64,000 bases of DNA from positions 696,358 through 760,357 of the forward strand of contig NZ_PDOG01000001.1 in NCBI RefSeq assembly GCF_003202205.1. The letters run 5' to 3'. Under the pieces are notes generated by a model. It did no database searches. It saw only the letters and a program-made list of their open reading frames with translations, and was not told where the DNA came from. This document shows, one piece after another, positions 37,997 to 47,776 of the stretch. The position numbers were made by a program, and so were the translations under genes. The DNA is from Halomonas sp. LBP4. Lineage in GTDB: Bacteria > Pseudomonadota > Gammaproteobacteria > Pseudomonadales > Halomonadaceae. Within the stretch, counting starts at the first letter, position 1. Every line of letters starts with the position of its first letter.

Positions 37997-39976
37997 TCAC
38001 TGCCCCCTCAGGAAGAGGCGGTCCAGTTCCTTGAGGCTCATCTCGGCCCAGGTCGGGCGGCCATGGTTGCACTGGCCGCTGCGCTCGGTGCGTTCCATGT
38101 CGCGCAGCAGGGCGTTCATCTCCTCCAGCGTCAGGCGACGGTTGGCGCGCACGCTGCCGTGACAGGCCATGGTGGCGAGCAGCTCGTTGATGTGTGCCTC
38201 GAGGCGGTCGGAACGACCGTAGCGCTCGAGATCCGCCAGCATCCCGCGGATCAGTGGCTCCACATCGGCATCCGCCAGCAGCACCGGCAGCTGGCGCACC
38301 AGCAGGGTCTCGGGGCCGGCCACGTCGAGCTCGACGCCGAGCCGGACGAAGGCCTCGCGCTCGGCCTCGGCGGTGGCCACCTCGGCGGCGCTCGCCGCCA
38401 GGGACACCGGCACCAGCAGCGGCTGGACCTCCAGCTCGCCGCCGTGCACCTGGGTCTTCATGCGCTCGTAGACGATGCGCTCGTGGGCGGCATGCATGTC
38501 CACCACGATCAGGCCGCGCTCGGTCTGGGACAGGATGTAGATCCCGTGAAGTTGGGCGATGGCGTAGCCGAGGGGGGGCGCCCGGGTGGCGTCCTCTTCG
38601 GGCAGCGCCGGGCGCGAGACCTCCGCCCTCGCCGCCACCCCGGTGGGAACCTGGCGCTCGCGCAGGGCCACGCCGGCGGCGGTGCCGCCCGCCCCGGGGG
38701 CGGCCGGCTGCGGTGTCAGCAGCTGCTCCTCGTGGCCGGGGTGCAGTGCCCGATAGCCGTCCATGAAGGCGCGGACCCGGTCGGGCGTCACTCTATCACG
38801 GGCACCATCACCGGCCCCCTCGCCCACGTCGTCACGCCCGTGCAGTGCCATGGGCTGCTGCTGCCAGCGCCCGGGGCTCTCGCCGACCCCCTCGCCGACG
38901 CCGGCCGACGCGGCGGCGGGCTCGGCCCGCGCCTCGTCCTCCGCCACCTCAGGGCCGCCGGCGCGGGCCTCGCCCAGGGCACGGTGCAGGCTGGAGAAGA
39001 GGAAGTCGTGGACCATGCGACCGTCGCGGAAGCGCACCTCGTGCTTGGTGGGGTGCACGTTGACATCCACCACCAGGGGGTCGACCTCGAGGTAGAGCAC
39101 GAAGACCGGATGGCGACCGTGGAAGAGCACGTCGCGATAGGCCTGGCGAATGGCGTGGGCCACCAGGCGGTCGCGCACCACCCGGCCGTTGACGAAGAAG
39201 TACTGCTGGTCGGCCTGGGCCCGGGAGTGGGTGGGCAGCCCCACCCAGCCCCACAGGCGCAGGCCGCCGGTCTCGAGGTCCAGGTGCAGGGCATTGTCGA
39301 GGAAGGCGCGGCCGAGCAGGGCGGCGATGCGCCGCTCGCGGGCGACCATGTCATCACCGGGACGCAACTGGTGGAGGGTCTTCTGGTTGTGGCGCAGCAC
39401 CCAGCCGATGTCGAAGCGCGACAGGGCCTGGCGACGGAAGGCCTCCTCCACGTGGCCGAACTCGGTCTTCTCGGTGCGCAGGAACTTGCGGCGTGCCGGG
39501 GTATTGAAGAAGAGATCGCGCACCGTCACCGAGGTGCCACGGGGATGGGGTGCCGGGGAGACCCGGGGCTCCATCTGGCGCCCCTCGGCCACCACCCGCC
39601 AGCCCTCACGGGGGTCGTCATCGATATTGGAGATCAGCTCGAGCCGCGATACCGAGCTGATCGAGGCCAGCGCCTCGCCGCGAAAGCCCAGGCTCGCCAC
39701 GCCCTCGAGTTCCTCGAGGGAGGCGATCTTGCTGGTGGCATGGCGCGACAGGGAGAGCGGCAGGTCCTCCTCGCCAATGCCGCTGCCGTCGTCGCGCACG
39801 CGGATCGAGCGCGTGCCGCCATTCTCCAACTCGACCTCGATGCGGCGGCTGCCGGCGTCGATGGCGTTCTCCACCAGCTCCTTGACCACCGAGGCGGGAC
39901 GTTCGACCACCTCGCCGGCGGCGATCTGGTTAGCCAGCCGCGGGTCGAGGACCCTGATGCGTCGCTGCTCTGTCAT
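37997..39976 (-). CDS. mutL: DNA mismatch repair protein MutL (endonuclease type)
   Basis: Mismatch-repair matchmaker ATPase. The 659 residues start [20 protein letters not shown] after GAGGAG. N-terminal GHKL motifs: [29 protein letters not shown] variable Pro/Ala/Glu-rich linker spans about 330-450. The C-terminal domain carries [12 protein letters not shown] (493-504), matching the DQHA(X)2E(X)4E metal site of nicking MutL proteins, plus ACHGSVR and CNHGRPT. This is unlike E. coli MutL and suggests MutH-independent repair. Confident on family; nuclease activity is inferred. Confidence 0.97.
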   Translation of the reverse strand: MTEQRRIRVLDPRLANQIAAGEVVERPASVVKELVENAIDAGSRRIEVELENGGTRSIRVRDDGSGIGEEDLPLSLSRHATSKIASLEELEGVASLGFRGEALASISSVSRLELISNIDDDPREGWRVVAEGRQMEPRVSPAPHPRGTSVTVRDLFFNTPARRKFLRTEKTEFGHVEEAFRRQALSRFDIGWVLRHNQKTLHQLRPGDDMVARERRIAALLGRAFLDNALHLDLETGGLRLWGWVGLPTHSRAQADQQYFFVNGRVVRDRLVAHAIRQAYRDVLFHGRHPVFVLYLEVDPLVVDVNVHPTKHEVRFRDGRMVHDFLFSSLHRALGEARAGGPEVAEDEARAEPAAASAGVGEGVGESPGRWQQQPMALHGRDDVGEGAGDGARDRVTPDRVRAFMDGYRALHPGHEEQLLTPQPAAPGAGGTAAGVALRERQVPTGVAARAEVSRPALPEEDATRAPPLGYAIAQLHGIYILSQTERGLIVVDMHAAHERIVYERMKTQVHGGELEVQPLLVPVSLAASAAEVATAEAEREAFVRLGVELDVAGPETLLVRQLPVLLADADVEPLIRGMLADLERYGRSDRLEAHINELLATMACHGSVRANRRLTLEEMNALLRDMERTERSGQCNHGRPTWAEMSLKELDRLFLRGQ

Positions 39977-39991
39977 ATCGCTCCTCAAGAC

Positions 39992-40061
39992 GAGCTGCGG
40001 GCTACGAGCCGCGAGCCACGAGCCAACCCCTGCTCGAAGCCCGAAGCTCGAGGCTCGGAGC
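39992..40061. repeat. Degenerate array with 7-bp period between mutL and amiB
   Basis: Ten consecutive heptads filling the gap up to the amiB stop: first GAGCNNC-like units (39992-40026), then TCGANGC-like units (40034-40061). Same class as the array at 7391. Confidence 0.75.
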
Positions 40062-41513
40062 TCAAGAACGGGGGATCCGGATCAGCTGTCCGACCCGGAT
40101 CACGTCACCGTTGAGTTCGTTGGCCTGCTTCAGCTGGGCCACCGGTACGCCGTGCCGGGCGGCGATCTCGGAGAGGGTATCACCGGGCCGGATCCGGTAC
40201 TCGTTGCCGTCGGTGCTGCGATTCTGGTCGCGCTGCCAGGCCAGCAGGCTGGCCGGGGGCGGATTGCGCTGGAAGTGGTCACGCAGGCCACCGAAGATCG
40301 CCCGGGCCAGGCCCTGCTGGTGGGAGGCGTCGCGCAGGCGGCGCTCCTCGTCCGGGTTGGAGATGAACCCGGTCTCGACCAGCAGCGAGGGAATGTCCGG
40401 CGACTTCAGCACCATGAAGCCGGCCTGCTCCACCCGCGACTTGTGCAGCCGGTTGATCCGCCCCAGCTGGTCGAGCACCTGCCCGCCGATGGTCAGGGAG
40501 TCGTTGAGGGTCGCGGTCATGGTCAGGTCGAGCAGCACGCCGCGCAGCACCTCGTCCTTGTCCTCCAGGGACAGGTTGCCGTCCACCCCGCCGATCAGGT
40601 CGGCCCGGTTCTCGCTGGCCGCCAGCCACTGGGCGGTCTCCGAGGTGGCGCCGCGCTGTGACAGGGCGTAGACGGAGCTGCCGTTGGGCCGCGGGCTGTT
40701 GAAGGCGTCGGCGTGGATCGAGACGAAGAAGTCGGCCTTCTGCTCGCGGGCGATGCGGGTGCGCTGGCGCAGGCCGACATAGTAGTCGCCGTCGCGGATC
40801 ATCACCGCGCGGAAGCCCTCGGCCTCGTTGACCAGCGTCTGCAGCCGACGGGCGATCTCCATCACCACGTCCTTCTCGCGAACGCCGCTGGGGCCGATGG
40901 CCCCCGGGTCCTCGCCGCCGTGTCCGGGGTCGATGGCGATGATGATGTCGCGCCGGGGATGGGGCTGGGCCTGCTGCAGGGTCACCGCCGGTTCCGACGC
41001 CACCTCGGTGCCACCGGCGCCGACCCGGGCGCGGTTGGCGACGATCTCCTGCTCACGGATCATCGCTTCGATGGGGTCGATGGGGTCCTCCACGGCGCTT
41101 TCGCCCGGATACTCCAGGTCCACCACCAGGCGGTGCCCATACTGGTCGTTGGGCTCCAGGGTGAAGTGGCGCGGCTCCACCTCGCGCTCGAGCTCGAGCA
41201 CCACCCGCAGGCCCTGGCCGTCGCGAACGCCGGTACGCACCCGGCTGATGGCGCTGCCGGAGAGCTCGAGCCGGTCGACGTCGGCCTCGAGGCGGCTGTC
41301 ATCCAGGTCGATCACCAGGCGTCGGGGATTGTCCAGGGAGAAGACATTGGCCCGGGAGGCGGCGGAGAGATCGAAGACCAGCCGGGCATGGTCCGGGGCG
41401 GCCCACAGGCGAATGTTCTCGACCTGGCCGGCACCGGCGACACCGGCCGCCAGCCAGGACAGCATCAATAGCGCCACCGACAGCAGACGGCGACCGAACG
41501 AAACCTTCCTCAT
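40062..41513 (-). CDS. amiB: N-acetylmuramoyl-L-alanine amidase (AmiB/AmiC type) with AMIN and LysM domains
   Basis: Periplasmic zinc amidase that splits septal peptidoglycan. The 483 residues start [21 protein letters not shown] signal peptide (1-28) is followed by an AMIN domain (about 30-130), then an Amidase_3 domain (about 190-415: [42 protein letters not shown]), and a C-terminal LysM domain ([20 protein letters not shown]...LIRIP). LysM plus its place between tsaE and mutL match AmiB. Its ATG overlaps the tsaE stop (ATGA), so the two are coupled. Confidence 0.95.
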   Translation of the reverse strand: MRKVSFGRRLLSVALLMLSWLAAGVAGAGQVENIRLWAAPDHARLVFDLSAASRANVFSLDNPRRLVIDLDDSRLEADVDRLELSGSAISRVRTGVRDGQGLRVVLELEREVEPRHFTLEPNDQYGHRLVVDLEYPGESAVEDPIDPIEAMIREQEIVANRARVGAGGTEVASEPAVTLQQAQPHPRRDIIIAIDPGHGGEDPGAIGPSGVREKDVVMEIARRLQTLVNEAEGFRAVMIRDGDYYVGLRQRTRIAREQKADFFVSIHADAFNSPRPNGSSVYALSQRGATSETAQWLAASENRADLIGGVDGNLSLEDKDEVLRGVLLDLTMTATLNDSLTIGGQVLDQLGRINRLHKSRVEQAGFMVLKSPDIPSLLVETGFISNPDEERRLRDASHQQGLARAIFGGLRDHFQRNPPPASLLAWQRDQNRSTDGNEYRIRPGDTLSEIAARHGVPVAQLKQANELNGDVIRVGQLIRIPRS

Positions 41514-42025
41514 GGCGCCGCCCCACCCTCCATGTCGACGAAGCTCCTGTCACCCTGCCACTCCGGGGCGGCGGCCAGCCGTTCCAGCACCCGGCGGCCA
41601 TGGTCGCTGAAGGCCTCGAGCCGCGCCTCGCGGCCCGTGCCGGCCAGCACCAGGGTCACCACCAGGTCGGGCGTCGGCAGCCAGCCCTCGCCACGCTCGG
41701 GCCATTCGATGAGGCAGAGCGCCTCCTCGGCCAGCAGGTCGCGACCACCGATGAACTCCAACTCCTCGGGGTCGCCGAGGCGGTAGAGGTCGAAGTGGTG
41801 GATGCGCGCCCCGCTGAGCTCATAGGGCTCCACCAGGGTATAGGTGGGGCTCTTCACTGCGCCCCGGTGTCCATGGGCCCGCAGGATGCCGCGGGCCAGG
41901 GTGGTCTTGCCGGCGCCCAGCTCGCCCTCCAGATGCACCCGGCCGTGCCCCCGCAGTGCCCGCCCCAGGCACTCGCCGAAGGCGACCTGGCGGTCTTCGT
42001 CATCGAGTCGCAGCTGCATGGTCAT
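41510..42025 (-). CDS. tsaE: tRNA threonylcarbamoyladenosine biosynthesis ATPase TsaE
   Basis: P-loop ATPase that works with TsaB and TsaD to make t6A37 in ANN-decoding tRNAs. The 171 residues start MTMQLRLDDEDRQVAFGECL. Visible are Walker A (GELGAGKTTLARGIL), the conserved SPTYTLVEPYE loop and LIEWPERGEGWLP. It overlaps the end of nnr by 26 bp and the start of amiB by 4 bp, a tightly coupled cluster found throughout the gammaproteobacteria. Confidence 0.96.
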   Translation of the reverse strand: MTMQLRLDDEDRQVAFGECLGRALRGHGRVHLEGELGAGKTTLARGILRAHGHRGAVKSPTYTLVEPYELSGARIHHFDLYRLGDPEELEFIGGRDLLAEEALCLIEWPERGEGWLPTPDLVVTLVLAGTGREARLEAFSDHGRRVLERLAAAPEWQGDRSFVDMEGGAAP

Positions 42026-43538
42026 CGCCAGTCCCGGGGTTGATCAACAATTGCGCATAGGATGCCAGATCACCGGCCAGCAGACCACGCTCGCCGCTGT
42101 CGTCGGCCGCCATGTCGGCGGCCAGGGCGTGCACCAGCACCCCCAACCGGGCGACCGTCTCCAGGGGCAGGCCCTGGGCGAGCAGGCCGCCGAGAATTCC
42201 CGAGAGCGCATCGCCCATGCCGCCACTGGCCATCCCCGGGTTGCCGAAGGGACAGACGGCGAGCCCCGCCGGCCCGGCCACCAGGGTGCCGGCGCCCTTG
42301 AGCACCACCACCCCGCCGCGGCGGCGCTGTAGCTCGAAAGCCGCCGCCGGCCGGTCGGCCTCGACCGCTGCTGCGCTGATGCCCAGCAGGCGCGCCGCCT
42401 CGCCGGGGTGCGGGGTCAGGATCCAGTCATCGCGGCGCTCGCCCGACCAGCGCGTCGCCAGCAGGTTGAGGCCGTCGGCATCCACCACCAGCGGCTTGCC
42501 GGCCTGCAGGGCGGCCTGCAGCATGCCCTGTCCCCAGCTGCCCTGCCCCAGCCCGGGGCCGACCACCAGCACGCCAGCCAGCCCGGGCAAGTCCCCGAGG
42601 TCGGCCGCGCCGCGCACGCCGTGCACCATCACCTCGGGCCGACGGACCAGGCTCGCCGTGACATGCGCCGGGGCCGTGGCCAGGCTGACCTTGCCGGCCC
42701 CCAGCCGGACGCAGGCCTCGGCGGCGAGCAGCGCCGCGCCGCCGAAGCCGGGCGCCCCGCCGAGGATCAGGGCGTGGCCGAAATCGCCCTTGTGGGCGTT
42801 GCGCTCCCGCGGCACGAGCCAGGCGCCGATTAGCCCGGCGTCGAGCCGGCGGGCCGCGGGCAGGAGGTCCGCCTGGGCCTCGGCATCGACCCCCAGGGCT
42901 CGGAAGTCCAGCTCGCCGACATGGGCCGGCGCCGCCCCGGTATGCAGGCCGAGCTTGTCGCCGATGAAGGTCACCGTCCGGGTCGCCCGCACCGCGGCAC
43001 CGAGCACCGCTCCGGTATCGGCATGCAGCCCCGAGGGAATATCGATGGCGAGCACCGGCAACCCGCTCTCGTTGACGGCGGCGATGACGTCACGGATGTC
43101 ACCGCGCACCTCCCCGCCCAGGCCGGTGCCGAGCAGGGCATCGACCACCAGTTCGCCGCGCAGGGTCAGGCCCGGCCGCCAGGGCTCGACGCCCACGCCG
43201 GCGGCGCTCGCCATCTCGGCGGCGCGCCGGGCATCGCCGGCCAGGTCATCCACCGTCTTGAGCAGGATGCGCTGCACCACCAGGCCCTCGGCGGCGGCCA
43301 GGGCCGCCAGCACATGGCCGTCGCCACCGTTGTTGCCGCCGCCGCACAGCACGGTGATTGCGCCGGCCCCGGGCCAGCGCGCCTTGAGGCTCTGCCAGGC
43401 GGCCATGGCCGCCCGCTGCATCAGGGCGAAGCCGTCGACCCCCGCGGCGATGGTGCGCCGGTCGAGCTCACGCACCTGGTCGGCGCGGTAGAGCGGGCGA
43501 CCGCGACGCTCCCGATGATCGAACGACTCGATGGACAT
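42000..43538 (-). CDS. nnr: Bifunctional NAD(P)H-hydrate epimerase / ADP-dependent dehydratase
   Basis: Repairs hydrated NAD(P)H: the N-terminal YjeF domain epimerises R- and S-NAD(P)HX and the C-terminal ribokinase-like domain dehydrates S-NAD(P)HX. The 512 residues start MSIESFDHRERRGRPLYRAD after GGGGAG. Visible: CGGGNNGGDGHVLA (about 65-78), VDALLGTGLGG and DIPSGLHADTG in the first half; HKGDFGHALILGGAPGFGGAAL, TPHPGEAARLLG and GMASGGMGDALSGILGG in the second. First gene of the nnr-tsaE-amiB group, divergent from queG. Confidence 0.95.
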   Translation of the reverse strand: MSIESFDHRERRGRPLYRADQVRELDRRTIAAGVDGFALMQRAAMAAWQSLKARWPGAGAITVLCGGGNNGGDGHVLAALAAAEGLVVQRILLKTVDDLAGDARRAAEMASAAGVGVEPWRPGLTLRGELVVDALLGTGLGGEVRGDIRDVIAAVNESGLPVLAIDIPSGLHADTGAVLGAAVRATRTVTFIGDKLGLHTGAAPAHVGELDFRALGVDAEAQADLLPAARRLDAGLIGAWLVPRERNAHKGDFGHALILGGAPGFGGAALLAAEACVRLGAGKVSLATAPAHVTASLVRRPEVMVHGVRGAADLGDLPGLAGVLVVGPGLGQGSWGQGMLQAALQAGKPLVVDADGLNLLATRWSGERRDDWILTPHPGEAARLLGISAAAVEADRPAAAFELQRRRGGVVVLKGAGTLVAGPAGLAVCPFGNPGMASGGMGDALSGILGGLLAQGLPLETVARLGVLVHALAADMAADDSGERGLLAGDLASYAQLLINPGTGDDHAAATR

Positions 43539-43673
43539 CCGGTGTCTCCCCTGAACGTGATGCTTTACCATGGAGTGTAAGTGCTTCACGCCTCGCGCCA
43601 AGTCCCCCGGCAGCAGAATAAGCGCCGGGGCCCGTTCTTGCTCATTCTTTTCACCAATCACGGTTTCCCGATC

Positions 43674-44780
43674 ATGAGTGCCCTGGCGCCGATTCCCGAC
43701 ACCCCGCCCGACCTCCAGGCCCTGGCCGACCGGATCAGGACCTGGGGGCGTGAGCTCGGCTTCCAGCAGGTGGGCATCACCGACACCGACCTGGCCGAGG
43801 ACGAACAGCGCCTGCAGCGCTGGCTGGCCGCCGGCCACCACGGCGAGATGGGCTTCATGGAAAAGCACGGCAGCAAGCGCACCCGCCCCGCCGAGCTGGT
43901 GCCCGGCACCCTCCGCGTGATCAGCGTGCGCCTGGACTACCTGCCCGCCGAGGTGGAGACCGCCAAGGTGCTCGGCCGGCCGGAGATCGCCTATGTCTCC
44001 CGCTACGCCACGGGGCGCGACTATCACAAGCTGATGCGCAAGCGCCTGGCCAGCCTGGCGCAGCGGATCGAGGCCGAGGTGGGCCCCTTCGGCTACCGCG
44101 CCTTCGTCGACTCCGCCCCGGTGATGGAACGGGCGCTGGCGCGCAAGGCGGGGCTCGGCTGGTTCGGCAAGAACGCCATGCTGCTCAACCCCAGGGCCGG
44201 TTCGCTGTTCTTCCTCGGCGAGCTCTACACCGACCTGCCGCTGCCGGTGGACGAGCCCTTCGAGGGCGACCACTGCGGCAGCTGCAGCGCCTGTCGCACC
44301 GCCTGCCCCACCGGGGCCATCGTCGAGGATCGCGTGGTCGACTCCCGGGCCTGCATCTCGTATCTCACCATCGAGCTGTTCGGCGCCATTCCCGAGCGCT
44401 ACCGCGAGGCCATGGGCAACCGGGTGTTCGGCTGCGACGACTGCCAGCTGGTCTGCCCCTTCACCCGCTTCACCCGCGTGACCCGCGAGGCCGACTTCGC
44501 CCCCCGCCATGACCTCGACCGAGCCAGCCTGGTGTCACTGTTCGCCTGGGGCGAGGAGGAGTTCCTCGACAAGACCGCCGGCAGCCCCATCCGCCGCATC
44601 GGCTACGAGCGCTGGCTGCGCAACCTGGCGGTGGGGCTCGGCAACGCGCCCTGGAGCGAGGCGGTGGAAGCCGCCCTGATGGCCCGCCTGCCCTACCCCT
44701 CCGACCTGGTGCGCGAGCACGTGCGCTGGGCGCTGGCCCGCCAGCGGCAGAAGCGCCGGGCGTTGATCGCCAGCACCTGA
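43674..44780 (+). CDS. queG: Epoxyqueuosine reductase
   Basis: Cobalamin- and iron-sulphur-dependent enzyme catalysing the last step of queuosine synthesis in tRNA. The 368 residues start MSALAPIPDTPPDLQALADR; the start has no strong ribosome-binding site, but the family N-terminus fits. Motifs: AYVSRYATGRDYHKLMRKRL, AGLGWFGKNAMLLNP, and two 4Fe-4S clusters, CGSCSACRTACPTGA and CDDCQLVCPF. Divergent from nnr, the usual gammaproteobacterial arrangement. Confidence 0.96.
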   Translation: MSALAPIPDTPPDLQALADRIRTWGRELGFQQVGITDTDLAEDEQRLQRWLAAGHHGEMGFMEKHGSKRTRPAELVPGTLRVISVRLDYLPAEVETAKVLGRPEIAYVSRYATGRDYHKLMRKRLASLAQRIEAEVGPFGYRAFVDSAPVMERALARKAGLGWFGKNAMLLNPRAGSLFFLGELYTDLPLPVDEPFEGDHCGSCSACRTACPTGAIVEDRVVDSRACISYLTIELFGAIPERYREAMGNRVFGCDDCQLVCPFTRFTRVTREADFAPRHDLDRASLVSLFAWGEEEFLDKTAGSPIRRIGYERWLRNLAVGLGNAPWSEAVEAALMARLPYPSDLVREHVRWALARQRQKRRALIAST

Positions 44781-44797
44781 GCATAGCGCCTGGAAAC

Positions 44798-44909
44798 GCG
44801 GCTTTACCGGCGACAGGTCTCCGAGGAGGCGCTGTAGACCCCTCCATGGGCGCTACATTTGCCATCCATGGCAAATGACCTCCTCTCCGACCTGTCCCCG
44901 GCGCCGCTC
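44798..44909. repeat. 112-bp imperfect-palindrome element, copy A
   Basis: One of three 112-bp copies (others at 49648 and 55952). Outer arms pair (positions 1-5 with 106-110; 15-20 with 94-99; 26-32 with 82-88) and enclose a small CCC/GGG hairpin and a strong inner hairpin (60-79). It sits 61 bp downstream of the orn stop, between converging queG and orn. I cannot name the family. Confidence 0.92.
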
Positions 44910-44912
44910 ACA

Positions 44913-44962
44913 CGCTGCCCGTTGCCTGCCAGGCGCTTGTAGCTCGCCGCTTGGTGCTGGCC
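44913..44962. repeat. Degenerate array with 7-bp period next to copy A
   Basis: Seven heptads of the form NGNNNNN, the later ones close to NGCTNGN (for example CGCTTGT, AGCTCGC, CGCTTGG, TGCTGGC). They run from the end of the 112-bp element towards orn. Weaker than the other arrays. Confidence 0.5.
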
Positions 44963-44970
44963 CGAAGGGC

Positions 44971-45564
44971 CTACTCCTCCTCGTCGCGCTCCGTGCCCGG
45001 CAGACGCAGGAAAGTAGTGCGGTAGTGCGCCAGCTCGGCGATCGACTCGCGGATGTCGTCCAGCGCCAGGTGCGCGTTGCGCTTGCTGAAGCCCGCCAGG
45101 GCACCCGGGTTCCAGCGCTTGGCCAGTTCCTTCAGCGTCGAGACGTCCAGGTTGCGGTAGTGGAAGAACGCCAGCAGTTCGGGCATCTCGCGCTCCAGGA
45201 AGCGACGATCCTGGTGCACGCTGTTGCCGCACATCGGCGAGGTGCCTGGCTCGACGTGCTCGCGCAGGAACTCGAGGGTGCGGCGCTCGGCCTCGGCGGT
45301 GTCGGTCGTGCTCTCCTTGACCCGCTCGGCCAGGCCCGACTCGCCATGGGTCTTCTGGTTCCAGTCGTCCATGGCATCGAGCAGGCCAGCGGGCTGGTGC
45401 ACGGCGATCACCGGCCCCTCGGCCACCAGGTTGAGGTCGTTGTCGGTGACCAGGGTGGCGATCTCGATGATGCGCTCGCGGTTCGGGTCGAGGCCGGTCA
45501 TCTCCAGGTCGATCCACACCAGGCGCTGCTTGCGCGGGTCACGCTTTTCGCTCGTCTCGGACAT
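44971..45564 (-). CDS. orn: Oligoribonuclease
   Basis: 3'-to-5' exonuclease that degrades di- to pentaribonucleotides, including pGpG from c-di-GMP turnover. The 197 residues start [20 protein letters not shown]. DEDDh motifs: [20 protein letters not shown] (I), [19 protein letters not shown] (II) and [14 protein letters not shown] (III). About 15 residues longer than E. coli Orn at the N-terminus and ends in an acidic tail. Divergent from rsgA, as commonly seen. Confidence 0.97.
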   Translation of the reverse strand: MSETSEKRDPRKQRLVWIDLEMTGLDPNRERIIEIATLVTDNDLNLVAEGPVIAVHQPAGLLDAMDDWNQKTHGESGLAERVKESTTDTAEAERRTLEFLREHVEPGTSPMCGNSVHQDRRFLEREMPELLAFFHYRNLDVSTLKELAKRWNPGALAGFSKRNAHLALDDIRESIAELAHYRTTFLRLPGTERDEEE

Positions 45565-45662
45565 GCGGGGGGTTCCTTGCTGGGCGGCGCTGCGGCATGG
45601 TTGACGACAGCGGGCACCCTGGGTGAGTACAATACCGTCATTGTACCGAGCTTCGGGCCCCC

Positions 45663-46682
45663 ATGAGCAAACGCAAGTTGAGCCGCCAGCAGCGCTGGCG
45701 CATCGAGAAGATCCAGGCCGAGCGCGCCCGGCGCGCCGAGCAGCTCGACGCCCGGGACGTCGACAGGCTGGCCGCCGGTGAATATGGCCCCGAGCAGCGG
45801 GGCCGGGTGATCGCCCACTTCGGCCGCACCCTGGACGTCGCTCCCGAAGGTGGTGGCGATGCCGTGCGCTGCCATCTGCGCGCCAACCTCGAGGGGCTGG
45901 TCACCGGCGACCGGGTGATCTGGCGCGCCGCCCGGGACGGCAGCGGTGTGGTGGTGGCGAGGGCCGAACGCGACAACGTGCTCGAACGCCCCGACGCCCG
46001 CGGCCAGCTCAAGCCGGTGGCGGCCAACATCGACCAGATCCTGATCGTCTTCGCCGTGGAACCGGCGCCCCATGCCAACCTGATCGACCGCTACCTGGTG
46101 GCCGGCGAGGCCACCGGCATCGCCCCGGTGCTGGTGCTCAACAAGATCGACCTGCTGCCGGAGGACGGTGGCGAGCTGCGCGAGCTGCTCGGCCGTTACG
46201 AGGCGCTGGGCTACCCGGTGGTGACCACCACCACGGCGCGCGAGGGTGGCCTGGCGGCCCTGCTCGCCCGGCTGGCCGGTCGCACCTCGGTGTTCGTCGG
46301 CCAGAGCGGGGTGGGCAAGTCCTCGCTGATCGATCGTCTGCTGCCGGATGAGGAACTTCGCATCGGCACACTGTCGAAGGACTCGCGCAAGGGCACCCAC
46401 ACCACCACCACGGCGCGCCTCTACCGGCTGCCCGCCTCCGCTGGTGGCGAACTGATCGACTCGCCGGGGATCCGCGAGTTCGGCCTGGTCCACCTGGACG
46501 AACAGCAGGTCGCCGAGGGCTTCATCGAGTTCCACGACCATCTGGGTCGCTGCCGTTTCCGCGATTGCCGCCACCGCCATGAGCCGGGTTGTGCCCTGCT
46601 GGCGGCCGTGGAGCGCGGCGAGATCCACCCCGAACGCTTTGCCAGCTATCGACGCATCGTCGACACTCTCGACGAGAGCTGA
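45663..46682 (+). CDS. rsgA: Small ribosomal subunit biogenesis GTPase RsgA
   Basis: Circularly permuted GTPase that matures the 30S subunit. The 339 residues start [21 protein letters not shown] basic N-terminal tail and OB domain precede the G domain in permuted order: G4 [12 protein letters not shown]1 [13 protein letters not shown]3 [10 protein letters not shown]. The C-terminal zinc finger is [16 protein letters not shown]. Length is near that of E. coli RsgA (350). Confidence 0.97.
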   Translation: MSKRKLSRQQRWRIEKIQAERARRAEQLDARDVDRLAAGEYGPEQRGRVIAHFGRTLDVAPEGGGDAVRCHLRANLEGLVTGDRVIWRAARDGSGVVVARAERDNVLERPDARGQLKPVAANIDQILIVFAVEPAPHANLIDRYLVAGEATGIAPVLVLNKIDLLPEDGGELRELLGRYEALGYPVVTTTTAREGGLAALLARLAGRTSVFVGQSGVGKSSLIDRLLPDEELRIGTLSKDSRKGTHTTTTARLYRLPASAGGELIDSPGIREFGLVHLDEQQVAEGFIEFHDHLGRCRFRDCRHRHEPGCALLAAVERGEIHPERFASYRRIVDTLDES

Positions 46683-46739
46683 GACAAGAACGTCAACGTC
46701 GACGCCCCCGATTCGGGCCTGAGGTTAGGAGAGAGTGCC

Positions 46740-47570
46740 ATGAGTTCAGAAGACAACCTGTTGCCGCTGATCGTCGAGCCCGAGCGGCTCGCCGAGCACC
46801 TGGACGAGCCGTCGCTGCTGATCATCGACGTGCCGCTCAAGGCCGAGAGCTATGGCCAGGGCCATGTGCCCGGCGCCGTCTTCCTGGATCATCGCCTGCT
46901 GCTGAGCGGCGAGGGGGAGGTGCCCTGCAAGGTGCCCTCCACCGAGGCGCTCTCGCGGCTGTTCTCCTCGCTCGGCCTGACCCGCGACACCCATGTGGTC
47001 GCCTACGACGACGAGGGCGGCGGCTGGGCCGGTCGCCTGCTCTGGACCCTGGAGCTGATCGGCCACACCCGCTACTCCTACCTCAATGGCGGCATCCACG
47101 CCTGGCGGGAGGCCGGGCTGCCGGTCTCCACCGAGCCCCACGCCCCCGCGCCCAGCGACTACGAGGCCGAGATCCTGCATCCCGAGGTGGCCATCGATCG
47201 CCTCGAGATCATGGAGCGCCTGGGCGAGAAGGGCTTCGCCGTCTGGGACGCCCGCTCACGGGCCGAGTACGACGGCGAGAAGGGCAACAACAAGCACCTC
47301 GGCCATATCCCCGGCGCGGTCAACATGGAGTGGACCGAGGCCATGGACCGTGAGCGCGCCCTGCGCATCCGCGACTATGCCGAGCTGATCACCGAGCTCG
47401 AGGCCCTGGGCCTGACCCCGGACATGGAGGTGGTCACCCACTGCCAGAGTCACCACCGCAGCGGCTTCACCTGGCTGGTGGGCAAGGCACTGGGCTTCGA
47501 GAAGATCCGTGGCTATGCCGGCTCCTGGAAGGAGTGGGGCAACCGCGACGATACGCCGATCGAGAAATAG
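46740..47570 (+). CDS. Sulfurtransferase with two rhodanese domains
   Basis: Transfers sulfane sulphur, probably from thiosulfate. The 276 residues start MSSEDNLLPLIVEPERLAEH after TTAGGAGAG. The N-terminal rhodanese domain is inactive (Asp in AYDDEGGGWAGRLLW where Cys would be); the C-terminal domain has the active loop HCQSHHRSG with Cys 235. A CQSHHRS loop suggests thiosulfate rather than 3-mercaptopyruvate (CGSGVTA) as donor. It follows rsgA by 57 bp and precedes psd. Confidence 0.92.
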   Translation: MSSEDNLLPLIVEPERLAEHLDEPSLLIIDVPLKAESYGQGHVPGAVFLDHRLLLSGEGEVPCKVPSTEALSRLFSSLGLTRDTHVVAYDDEGGGWAGRLLWTLELIGHTRYSYLNGGIHAWREAGLPVSTEPHAPAPSDYEAEILHPEVAIDRLEIMERLGEKGFAVWDARSRAEYDGEKGNNKHLGHIPGAVNMEWTEAMDRERALRIRDYAELITELEALGLTPDMEVVTHCQSHHRSGFTWLVGKALGFEKIRGYAGSWKEWGNRDDTPIEK

Positions 47571-47721
47571 GCCCGAAGAAGAGGAGGCACCATGCGGCCT
47601 GCCGATGGGGAGGCGTATTCACCAGCGCCGGTGTAGCCCTCGGCGCCGGGATCAAGCCGGCCATCGGTGCCTACGGAAGCGGCCTCGTCCCTGCGCCGCT
47701 GTCTGGCCATCAACCAACCAT

Positions 47722-47745
47722 GGGGTGAACCTGCAAGCTCACCCC
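47722..47745. other. Hairpin in the leader region of psd
   Basis: Seven-bp perfect stem GGGGTGA / TCACCCC with a 10-nt loop, 31 bp before the psd TTG codon. It could influence psd translation; no T-run follows. The rest of the 206-bp gap shows no convincing gene. Confidence 0.3.
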
Positions 47746-47776
47746 GGTCCGAATTCAGTTCAAGAGAATCCCCGTC

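Noticed and set aside
44798-44909. A protein-coding reading of the 112-bp repeats (similar peptides appear in several frames)
   Set aside because: The conservation follows base pairing, with compensatory changes, rather than codon positions, and no common start or stop exists.
47534-47728. Small ORF between the rhodanese gene and psd
   Set aside because: It overlaps the end of the rhodanese gene in another frame, has no ribosome-binding site and no coding-like third-position bias.
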